DNA of 64,000 nucleotides. Origin: Derxia lacustris. Its GTDB lineage: Bacteria; Pseudomonadota; Gammaproteobacteria; Burkholderiales; Burkholderiaceae_E. The first letter of the stretch is position 1; every line of letters starts with the position of its first letter. The notes under the pieces are model-generated. The model did not search any database and had not been told where the DNA came from. It saw nothing but the letters and a program-made list of their open reading frames with translations. The position numbers were made by a program, and so were the translations under genes. The stretch covers positions 186,001-250,000 of the forward strand of contig NZ_MUHU01000011.1 of assembly GCF_002105195.1 (NCBI RefSeq), read 5' to 3'. Positions 57,303 through 64,000 of the stretch are shown piece after piece.

Positions 57303-58370
57303 TCAGATCACCTCGGCCGGCGCATAGCGGCAGGCGCGTTCATGGTTGCCGCGCTCGATCTGCACCGTCACATGGCCGATGCCGAAGCGCGCCTTGAGGC
57401 CGTCGGCAATCGCATGCAGCTCGGCATCGTCGGCATGGCCGTCGGGCCGCACCAGATGCACGGTCAGCGCGATCTCGCTGGCGCTGATCGGCCAGATGTG
57501 CAGATCGTGGACTTCGCTCACGCCGGGCCGCGCCGCCAGCCAGCGCTCGACGGCCGCGCGGTCGATGCTGGCCGGCACCGCATCCAGCGCCATGTCGAGC
57601 GATTCGCGCAGCAGGCCCCAGCTGCCCCAGACCAGCACGGCGCAGATCGCCAGACTCAGCGCCGGATCGATCCAGAGCCAGCCGGTCGCGCGCATGGCCA
57701 GCGCCGCCAGCACCACGCCGAACGACACCGCCGCGTCGGCCACCATGTGCAGATAGGCGCCGCGCTGGTTGATGTCGCTGTCCTTGCCGGCCATGAAGAA
57801 CCAGGCCGTCGCCGAATTGATGAGGATGCCGACGAAGGCCACGACCGCCACCGTGGTCTCGGCCACCGGCTGCGGATGGGCGAAACGGCCGACCGATTCC
57901 CAGGCGATGGCGCCGACCGCGATCAGCAGCGCCACCGCATTGACCAGCGACGCCAGGATCGAGCTGCGCCCATAGCCCCAGGTGCGGCCCGGCGTCGGCG
58001 CCTTGCCCGACAGCCATGACGCGACCCAGGCCAGCGCCAGCGCGGCGACGTCGCTCAGGTTGTGGCCGGCATCGGCCAGCAGCGCGAGCGAATCGGTCGC
58101 AAAGCCGAAGCCCGCCTCGACCAGCACGAAGCCCAGATTGAGCGCGATGCCGACCGCGAATGCGCGCCCGACCGGCAGCGGACCGTGGTGGTGATGACCG
58201 TGGCCGTGATGGTGATGCGCATGACCGGCATGGGCATGAGCGTCGTCATGCTCATCGTGGTCATGCGCGTGGCCGTGATCGTGCGCGCAGCCGCCGGCAG
58301 CGTGGCCGGCGTGCTCGTCATGCGGATGGTCGTGGCCGTGGCGGCCGGCCGGCGTGGTGTGCCCGGTCAT
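57303..58370 (-). CDS. Cation diffusion facilitator (CDF) metal exporter with His-rich N-terminus
   Basis: 355 residues from ATG 58370. The first 62 residues are packed with His and Asp (HDHPHDEH, HAHHHHGHGHHHH), a metal-binding tail. Six transmembrane helices follow with the CDF site LALLADAGHNLSDVAALALAW (HxxxD) in TM2 and HMVADAAVSF in TM5. The C-terminal cytoplasmic ferredoxin-like domain has EVHDLHIWPISASEIALTVHL. It is probably a CzcD/ZitB-type zinc, cobalt or cadmium exporter. It converges with the Rieske gene, 13 bases apart, and is followed on its 5' side by the SDR gene. Confidence 0.9.
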   Translation of the reverse strand: MTGHTTPAGRHGHDHPHDEHAGHAAGGCAHDHGHAHDHDEHDDAHAHAGHAHHHHGHGHHHHGPLPVGRAFAVGIALNLGFVLVEAGFGFATDSLALLADAGHNLSDVAALALAWVASWLSGKAPTPGRTWGYGRSSILASLVNAVALLIAVGAIAWESVGRFAHPQPVAETTVAVVAFVGILINSATAWFFMAGKDSDINQRGAYLHMVADAAVSFGVVLAALAMRATGWLWIDPALSLAICAVLVWGSWGLLRESLDMALDAVPASIDRAAVERWLAARPGVSEVHDLHIWPISASEIALTVHLVRPDGHADDAELHAIADGLKARFGIGHVTVQIERGNHERACRYAPAEVI

Positions 58371-58420
58371 GAAGCGGTCCTCGTGGAAGCGGGCGTCGGC
58401 GCCCGGAGGACCGACGCGGT

Positions 58421-59356
58421 TTACAGCAGCGGATCGATGTTGAAGACCTCGTACTCGGTCCGCAAGTCGGCGTACTGGCCGCGCAGGCTCTGCATGTACT
58501 GCGCATAGGCCTCGGGATCGAAGCCGCCCGGCTCGGTGTAGACGGTCATGCGCGGCTCGGGCAGCTGGTACAGGAAGACCTCGCGCGCGCGCACGCCGAA
58601 GTTCTGCCCGGTCACGCGCGACGCATAGCTGGTGCACAGATAGGCCACCAGATTGGCCACATAGCTGGCCGGCACCTTGAGCGCATGCGCGTGGTACTGG
58701 CGCTGGGCCTCGGTGCGCGGCTCGAACTTCTGCGTGACGCGGGTGGTGGCAAACGGCGCGATCGAGTTGCAGTTGATGCCGGTCGCGCTCAGGTCCATGG
58801 CCACCGCGCGCGTCAGGCCGAGCAGCCCGGCCTTGGCCGCGACGAAGGCGCTCTGATGCACATTGCCGATGAAGGCCGACGCCGACACGATGTTGACGAT
58901 GGAGCCCGGAATGCGCCCGCGCTTCACCTGCTCGCGCATATGCGGCGTGGCGGCGGCCAGCAGCGCATAGGGCGCGATCAGGTTGTTGGCGAACACGTTC
59001 TCGTACTGCTCGCGCCGGGTGTCGGTGATGGGCGCGTCGATCTGGATCGCCGCGTTGTTGATCACGATGTCGATGGCGCCCCAGTTGGCGCGCGCCAGCG
59101 CCACGCAAGCCTCGGCCGCGTCGGGCTTGGCGAGGTTTTCCTTGAAGGCGATGGCGCAGCCCGGCGCCTTGGCATTGAGCCGCTCCACCGCCGCGTCGAC
59201 CACCACGCTGTCCTGCGGCCCGCCGTCGATGTCGCAGCCGTTGTCGGCCACGACCACGCGGGCGCCCTCCATCACAAGGGTCTGGGCGATGGCGAGGCCG
59301 ATGCCGCGGGCGCCTCCGGTGACGATGGCAACGCGCTTGTCGAGAATGTCGGTCAT
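58421..59356 (-). CDS. Short-chain dehydrogenase/reductase with Tyr-to-Phe active-site change
   Basis: 311 residues. The NAD(P) site VAIVTGGARGIGLAIAQTL and the structural NNAAIQ motif are intact, and Ser is in NIVSASAF. The catalytic YxxxK reads FVAAK (SAFVAAKAGLLGLTRAVA), so the Tyr is Phe. A C-terminal extension of about 60 residues (ARAREVFLYQLPEPRMTVYTEPGGFDPEAYAQYMQSLRG) is unusual. Acidic ADNGCDIDG after the second strand favours NAD. Without Tyr the normal dehydrogenase chemistry is doubtful. It may be a pseudo-enzyme or use another residue. Substrate unknown. Confidence 0.85.
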   Translation of the reverse strand: MTDILDKRVAIVTGGARGIGLAIAQTLVMEGARVVVADNGCDIDGGPQDSVVVDAAVERLNAKAPGCAIAFKENLAKPDAAEACVALARANWGAIDIVINNAAIQIDAPITDTRREQYENVFANNLIAPYALLAAATPHMREQVKRGRIPGSIVNIVSASAFIGNVHQSAFVAAKAGLLGLTRAVAMDLSATGINCNSIAPFATTRVTQKFEPRTEAQRQYHAHALKVPASYVANLVAYLCTSYASRVTGQNFGVRAREVFLYQLPEPRMTVYTEPGGFDPEAYAQYMQSLRGQYADLRTEYEVFNIDPLL

Positions 59357-59673
59357 GCTGGGATCGGAAGCCTGCGTAAGAGAAAGGGCGCTCTGCCCGA
59401 AGCACGATCCGGGCCGTCTGATGCTGTTCAGACCCGTTGCGGATGCCGGCCGAGGCCGGGCGCGAAGCGTAGCGCGCCCCTCGTTGCGGCGCCAACCGCG
59501 CCGCCACCGGTCGGCCCGTCAGTCACCACATAACCAACCGCTATATGGAAGACTGATCTGAAGCATTCACGAAATCGCCCCGGCGCGGCGACAATGCAGG
59601 GTTTAGCCGCATGCCCCAGCCGCGTCACGCGGCGCTGCGGGCAGCTCCGCCCTCTCCTTACCTTCGGATCGAC
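59357..59673. other. 317-base divergent intergenic region
   Basis: Between the SDR gene and fpr. It holds a perfect GTCTGA-N6-TCAGAC inverted repeat (59416-59433) 60 bases upstream of the SDR start, and an AT-richer stretch near 59520-59560 (CACATAACCAACCGCTATATGG) that probably contains the fpr promoter. I see no gene. Confidence 0.5.
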
Positions 59674-60447
59674 ATGAGCGCCTTCAACGAAGAACGCGTC
59701 CTGAGCGTGCACCACTGGACCGACCGCCTGTTCAGCTTCACGACCACGCGCGACCAGTCCCTGCGGTTCAGCAACGGGCATTTCACGATGATTGGCCTCA
59801 AGGTCAACGGCAAGCCGCTGCTGCGTGCGTACAGCATCGCCAGCGCCAATTACGAGGAACATCTGGAGTTCCTCAGCATCAAGGTGCCGGACGGCCCCCT
59901 GACCTCGCGGCTCCAGCACATCCAGGTCGGCGACACGCTGATCGTCGGCCGCAAGCCGACCGGCACGCTGCTCATCGACTATCTGCGGCCGGGCAAGCGG
60001 CTGTACCTGATGTCGACCGGCACCGGTCTGGCGCCGTTCATGAGCGTGATCCGCGATCCGGAAACCTATGAGCGCTACGAACAGGTGGTGCTGGTGCACG
60101 GCGTGCGTCAGGTGGCCGAGCTGGCCTACCACGACTACATCACGCAAGAGCTGCCCAAGCACGAGTTCCTCGGCGAAATCATCGGCGAGAAGCTGCGCTA
60201 CTACCCGACGGTCACGCGCGAGCCGTTCCGCAATCAGGGCCGCCTGACCGACCTGATCGAGAACGGCAAGCTCGCCGCCGACCTCGGCCTGCCCCAGCTC
60301 ACGCCGGGCGAGGACCGCGTGATGATCTGCGGCAGCCCCGAGATGCTGAAGCAGCTCAAGCACATCCTGGAATCGCGTGGCTACGAGGAAGGCAACACCA
60401 GCATCCCGGGCGATTTCGTGATCGAACGGGCGTTTGCCGAGCAGTAA
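59674..60447 (+). CDS. fpr: Ferredoxin-NADP reductase
   Basis: 257 residues from ATG 59674 (MSAFNEERVLSVHHWTDRLFSF). FAD site LLRAYSIASANYEEHLEFLSIKVPDGPLTSRL; NADP site MSTGTGLAPFMSVIRDPETYERYEQVVLVHGVR; C-terminal CGSPEMLKQLKHILESRGYEEGN and VIERAFAEQ. This is the FprA-type of bacterial reductases, an electron donor or acceptor for ferredoxin and flavodoxin. In a diazotroph it could exchange electrons with nitrogenase or Rieske oxygenase ferredoxins, although housekeeping oxidative-stress use is as likely. Confidence 0.94.
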   Translation: MSAFNEERVLSVHHWTDRLFSFTTTRDQSLRFSNGHFTMIGLKVNGKPLLRAYSIASANYEEHLEFLSIKVPDGPLTSRLQHIQVGDTLIVGRKPTGTLLIDYLRPGKRLYLMSTGTGLAPFMSVIRDPETYERYEQVVLVHGVRQVAELAYHDYITQELPKHEFLGEIIGEKLRYYPTVTREPFRNQGRLTDLIENGKLAADLGLPQLTPGEDRVMICGSPEMLKQLKHILESRGYEEGNTSIPGDFVIERAFAEQ

Positions 60448-60559
60448 GCGCCGCCACTGGCCGGCTGCACGACGGGTCGACTTCGGTCGGCCCGTTGGCT
60501 TTTTGCGGCGGCAAATCCGCAGCCAAGCCGCAGCCAAGCCGCGCCCGCCAGCGTGCCGC

Positions 60560-61867
60560 TCAGCCGCCCGCCCTGGCCTGCACCCGCCCGAGCCACGCGC
60601 CCAGCACCACCCCGCGCAGCAGCAGAAAGCCATCGAGCGCCAGCCAGAGCCCGTGATTGCCGAAAGCCGCCAGCGCCGGCCCGACCGCCACGAAGAACAG
60701 CGCCGACGCCGCCAGCACCGCCCACATCAGCTCGCGCAGCAGCACCGCGCCGATGTAGACGCCATCGAACATGAAGGCGCCGACCGCCGCCAGCGGCCAC
60801 AGCGCCAGCCAGGCCAGATGCGCGCGCGCCGCCGCCCGCACCTCGGGCAGATCGGTGAGCGCGTCGATCAGCGCCGGCCCGGCCAGCCACAGCGCCAGCG
60901 CGCACAGCGCGGCCAGCAGCGCGGCCCAGCCGAGCGGCCGCAGCACCGCGCGCCGCGTCTGGGCCGGATCGCGCGCACCGATCGCCGCGCCGACCAGCGT
61001 CTGGCCGGCATTGGCAAAGCCGTCGATGCCATAGGTGATGAAAGTCGCCAGCGTCATGAGCACGCCGTTGGCCGCCAGCACCAGCTCGCCCTGCCCCGCG
61101 CCGTAGCGCGTGAAGGCCGAGAACACCGACAGCAGCGCCGCCGTGCGCAGCAGCAGCGTGCCGTTCATGGCGACCAGCCCGCGCCACGCGGCCGCATCGC
61201 GCAAGGCGCCGCCATGCCAGCTCAGCAGCCCGGCGCGATGCAGCAGCGCCAGCCCGGCGACAAAGCCGGCGGCATCGGCGATGGCGGTGGCCGCGCCGAG
61301 CCCGGCCACGCCGGCATCCAGCCCGATCGTCAGCAGCAGCGCCGCCGCGAGATTGACCAGATTGACGAAGACTTGCAGCGCCAGCCCGGCCAGCGCGCGC
61401 TGGGCGCCAAGCAGCCAGCCGAGGATCACGAAATTGCCGAGCCCGAAGGCGATCGACCAGGCGCGCGCGCCGCAATAGGCCAGCGCCTGGGCGCGCAGGT
61501 CGCCGTGCGCATCGAACAGGTCGGCGAGCGCAGCGAGCAGCGGCGCGCGCAGCAGCACCAGCAGCGCGCCGGCGCCGAGCGCAAGGCCCAGCGCCCGCAA
61601 CAGCAGCGCCGATTCGCCGGCCCGGTCGCGCGCGCCACGCGCCTGGGCGGTCAGCGCCGCCGTGCCCATGCGCAAGAAGATGAACGCCCAGTAGATGAGG
61701 TTGAAGGCCTGGGCGCCGAGCGTGACCGCGCCGAGGCTGGTGGCGTCGTGCATGTGGCCGGCCAGCGCGGTGTCGACCGCCGACAGCACCGGCTGGGTCA
61801 GGCTCGACAGGATCAGCGGAATGGCCAGCGCAAAGATGGCGCGATGCGAAGGAGCGTCGGTTTTCAT
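60560..61867 (-). CDS. MATE family efflux protein (DinF-like)
   Basis: 435 residues from ATG 61867 with about twelve hydrophobic helices and the MATE repeats. AIPLILSSLTQPVLSAVDTALAGHM in the first half and RTAALLSVFSAFTRYGAGQGELVLAANGVLMTLATFITYGIDGFANAGQTLVGAAIGARD in the second are typical of the DinF/NorM-like branch. It exports cationic or oxidised compounds with Na+ or H+. It lies 30 bases after the GH9 gene on the same strand but is probably unrelated in function. Confidence 0.9.
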   Translation of the reverse strand: MKTDAPSHRAIFALAIPLILSSLTQPVLSAVDTALAGHMHDATSLGAVTLGAQAFNLIYWAFIFLRMGTAALTAQARGARDRAGESALLLRALGLALGAGALLVLLRAPLLAALADLFDAHGDLRAQALAYCGARAWSIAFGLGNFVILGWLLGAQRALAGLALQVFVNLVNLAAALLLTIGLDAGVAGLGAATAIADAAGFVAGLALLHRAGLLSWHGGALRDAAAWRGLVAMNGTLLLRTAALLSVFSAFTRYGAGQGELVLAANGVLMTLATFITYGIDGFANAGQTLVGAAIGARDPAQTRRAVLRPLGWAALLAALCALALWLAGPALIDALTDLPEVRAAARAHLAWLALWPLAAVGAFMFDGVYIGAVLLRELMWAVLAASALFFVAVGPALAAFGNHGLWLALDGFLLLRGVVLGAWLGRVQARAGG

Positions 61868-61897
61868 GGCGCGCAAGCCTAGTGCACCGCGCCGGCC

Positions 61898-64000
61898 TCA
61901 GTACGTGACCGCGATGTCGTCGAAGGCCACCGCCGCCACCGGCGTGAGCGCGGTGCTGTCCAGCTCGAAGATCACGCGCTGGATCCGGGCCAGCGGATTG
62001 CCGCGCGTGCTGAGCGGCAGCGCGAAGTCGCGCCAGCCATTGCGCGTGGTGGTGAAGGCATAGCCGCCCAGCCGCGCACTGCCGTCGGCGGTCTGCACCC
62101 ACAGCCGCAACGGCACCGCGCCCGAGCTGTAGACCGAGAACCGCAGCGTCGCGCCGACTGCCAGCGGCAGCACCGGGCCGCGCAGCGCCAGCGTGCCGCC
62201 GGGCGCGGCAAAGCTCACCCGCACCGCGCGGCTGCCGCTGCGCACCGGCAGCTTCAGCGCGAAATCGCGCGTGGAGTTGCGCGACACATCGGTCCAGCCG
62301 CTGGCGAGCGCATCGGCATAGATGACCGTGGCATCGCTCAGACAGACGGCGGTCGTCACCGTCAGGCTGGCGCTCGCGGCCGAGACATTGCCGGCGGCAT
62401 CGCGCGCCTTGACCGTGAGCGCATGGCTGCTGCCGCAGGTCAGCCCGGTGAAGCTGGCGCTGGTGCCGGCGATGCCGGCGCGCAGCAGCGTGGCGCCGTC
62501 GTACACGTCATAGACCACCGCGCCGCTGTCGTCGGTGGCGGCGGCCCAGCTCAGCTTGAAGCCGCTGCCGCTGACGGCGCTGGCCGCCGGCTTGCCGGGC
62601 GCGCTCGGCGCCTGAAGGTCGCGGTTGGCGCTGATGATCCGGCCGAGCAGCGCCACATAGGCCGCCTGGTAGTAGATCGCCGGCTCGCTCAGCTCCCAGG
62701 AGTTGTCGGGCCAGCCGGTGTTCCAGTCCTTGTAGGCCTTCTGCGGCGGCTGGTTGGCGATGTTGGCCACGCTGCCGCCATAGCCCGGATTGGGCCCGCC
62801 CACCAGGTAGCCGGGCGGCGGCCCCTTGGGCGAGCTGGTGGCGTTGTCCCACACCGAGCCGTCGCTGAACCACGCGTGATACAGCTCGTCGATCGACTTC
62901 TCGGCGCCGTAGTCGGCCATGTGCGACAGATAGACCAGCCCGAGCGGATTGGCGCCGTGCAGCCAGTGCAGATGCTGCTGCGCCACCTCGCTGTACTGGG
63001 CGGCCGAGCCGGCATTGAGGTTGAAGGCCACGAAATCGAGATTGAGGTTGCCGGCATTGGCGCGGGTACGGTTGTGGCCCCAGCTGAAGTCGCTGGTCGG
63101 CACATGGGCGCGGTACAGGTCGCTGCCGGCCGCCAGCGCATCGATCGACAGCACGCCGTTCTGCGCCGCCTTCTGGTTGCGGATGTTGCCGGCCACGCCG
63201 GCCGAGGCGCCGGCCAGCCCGGCATAGCGCAGCAGCGCGGTCTGCATCGGCGCCCAGTACGGGCCCCACCAGCCCAGGCTGTAGGGCCGCACCGTGGTGT
63301 AGCGGGCTTCGACAAAGCTCTTGTATTCGGCCTTGCCGGTCGCCTCGTAGAGCGCGATGGCGGCGAGCACCGCGCTTTCGAGCTGGCCCTGGGCATCCAC
63401 GTCGGCGTCGCCCGACTTGATGTCGCCGTTGTCGCAGGCGGTCTGGTAGCGGGTCCAGCTGGCGGTGGCCGACTTGGCGCGCGTCCAGGCCTTCTCGGCG
63501 CGGCTGACCAGATCGGCGGCATAGGCGGCCTGCGACGCGATGCCGCCGAGCGCCACGCCAGCCGAGGCGAACATCGCGCTGCCGGCCAGCGTGGCCGACG
63601 TGCATTCGGCCACGTAGTAGCGCCGGCGCTTGTCGGCGCTGGGCGGCGTGACCTCGCCGTCATAGGTATCGACGCCGACCTTGAGCAGCAGGCCGTTGCT
63701 GCCGGTCGCGTCCTGCATGCGCTTGAGGAAGTCGAGCTCCCACTTGATCTCGTCGAGCAGGTCGGGCAGGCCGTTGCCCGATTCGGGCAGGTTGTAGTCG
63801 TCGCCGAAGACCGCCGGATTGGCGCGCCAGGCATCGATCAGCTGGATGACGGTGTCCTGCGCGAAGGTCACGTACTTGTTGGCGTCGCCGGCATCCATCC
63901 AGCCGCCGCGCAGATCGCGCGCGGTGGCCAGATTGCCCTTGGCGGTGCGGCTGGTGGCCTGGGCGTCCTGATAGGCATCGACAAAGGCGGCACCGTCGGT
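61898..64000 (-). CDS. Glycoside hydrolase family 9 (endoglucanase-like), 5' end outside window
   Basis: 701 codons are visible; the frame runs past the right edge. The GH9 catalytic signature DLRGGWMDAGDANKYVTF lies next to the edge, with catalytic-base Asp in DAGD. Then LPDLLDEIKWELDFLKRMQ, and the catalytic Glu region ELSEPAIYYQAAYVALLG. A fibronectin type III-like domain (APGKPAASAVSGSGFKLSWAAATDDSGAVVYDVYDG) follows, then a C-terminal beta-sandwich (CBM-like, YADALASGWTDVSRNS to FDDIAVTY). It would hydrolyse beta-1,4 glucans outside the cell. Plant-cell-wall degrading ability fits a soil or plant-associated diazotroph. Confidence 0.88.
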   Translation of the reverse strand, partial: TDGAAFVDAYQDAQATSRTAKGNLATARDLRGGWMDAGDANKYVTFAQDTVIQLIDAWRANPAVFGDDYNLPESGNGLPDLLDEIKWELDFLKRMQDATGSNGLLLKVGVDTYDGEVTPPSADKRRRYYVAECTSATLAGSAMFASAGVALGGIASQAAYAADLVSRAEKAWTRAKSATASWTRYQTACDNGDIKSGDADVDAQGQLESAVLAAIALYEATGKAEYKSFVEARYTTVRPYSLGWWGPYWAPMQTALLRYAGLAGASAGVAGNIRNQKAAQNGVLSIDALAAGSDLYRAHVPTSDFSWGHNRTRANAGNLNLDFVAFNLNAGSAAQYSEVAQQHLHWLHGANPLGLVYLSHMADYGAEKSIDELYHAWFSDGSVWDNATSSPKGPPPGYLVGGPNPGYGGSVANIANQPPQKAYKDWNTGWPDNSWELSEPAIYYQAAYVALLGRIISANRDLQAPSAPGKPAASAVSGSGFKLSWAAATDDSGAVVYDVYDGATLLRAGIAGTSASFTGLTCGSSHALTVKARDAAGNVSAASASLTVTTAVCLSDATVIYADALASGWTDVSRNSTRDFALKLPVRSGSRAVRVSFAAPGGTLALRGPVLPLAVGATLRFSVYSSGAVPLRLWVQTADGSARLGGYAFTTTRNGWRDFALPLSTRGNPLARIQRVIFELDSTALTPVAAVAFDDIAVTY

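Noticed and set aside
57303-59507. One 734-codon frame joining the CDF exporter with upstream sequence
   Set aside because: Similarity to CDF begins at ATG 58370; the upstream part is an out-of-frame shadow of the SDR gene.

Overview
The window is very GC-rich and densely coded, and reads as a betaproteobacterium (Burkholderiales-like). The H-NS family protein, the hns and tRNA-Arg(CCT) context and the ParC/ParE and Uup sequences fit that group. A NifK gene makes it a likely diazotroph. A Derxia- or Azohydromonas-like free-living nitrogen fixer would fit, but I cannot name the genus from this window alone.

Region 1 (1-14.9 kb) is a molybdenum/nitrogenase island. It holds two tandem metal-oxyanion type periplasmic binding proteins (the first truncated by the window edge), an MgtC/DUF4010 membrane protein, and a full-length nifK that stands alone without nifH or nifD beside it. 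It also holds a di-heme peroxidase-like lipoprotein, a lipoprotein with repeated sulfite-oxidase-like domains, a TonB-dependent receptor, and the operon suox-like/modA/modB/modC/modD followed upstream by modE. Three of its promoters (di-heme gene, TonB receptor, mod operon) carry a sigma54 -24/-12 element with a 24-bp ModE-like inverted repeat at or just after the predicted start of transcription. The TonB receptor also has a perfect TGT-N10-ACA NifA-type upstream site. This suggests an outer-membrane-to-cytoplasm Mo acquisition route switched on by nitrogen limitation and off by molybdate.

Region 2 (15-30 kb) holds a MocR regulator and a signalling unit (hybrid histidine kinase, HD-GYP response regulator, porin-like protein, small PstS-like protein). 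RidA, an MBL-fold lipoprotein, a DUF2189 membrane protein, parC and dusC follow, then a 0.6-kb gene-free mosaic of interlocking inverted repeats.

Region 3 (30-43 kb) holds a CFA-like methyltransferase/DUF1295/lipocalin operon, three tandem methyl-accepting chemotaxis proteins with nearly identical signalling halves, parE, uup, tRNA-Arg(CCT) with a strong terminator, and hns.

Region 4 (43-57.3 kb) is a purine-nitrogen scavenging cluster. One long minus-strand operon encodes xanthine dehydrogenase (xdhA, xdhB, xdhC), a BMP-type nucleoside ABC transporter (ATPase and two permeases) and guanine deaminase. Divergent from it are a GntR/FCD regulator and an operon for a Tsx-like nucleoside channel, the BMP binding protein and a Rieske oxygenase. 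Both structural operons have good sigma54 promoters, so this cluster also looks nitrogen-controlled. Xanthine dehydrogenase is a molybdoenzyme, which links it to region 1.

Region 5 (57.3-64 kb) holds a His-rich CDF metal exporter, an SDR protein lacking the catalytic Tyr, ferredoxin-NADP reductase, a MATE exporter and a GH9 cellulase truncated by the right edge. I saw no CRISPR array, insertion sequence, prophage or rRNA gene.
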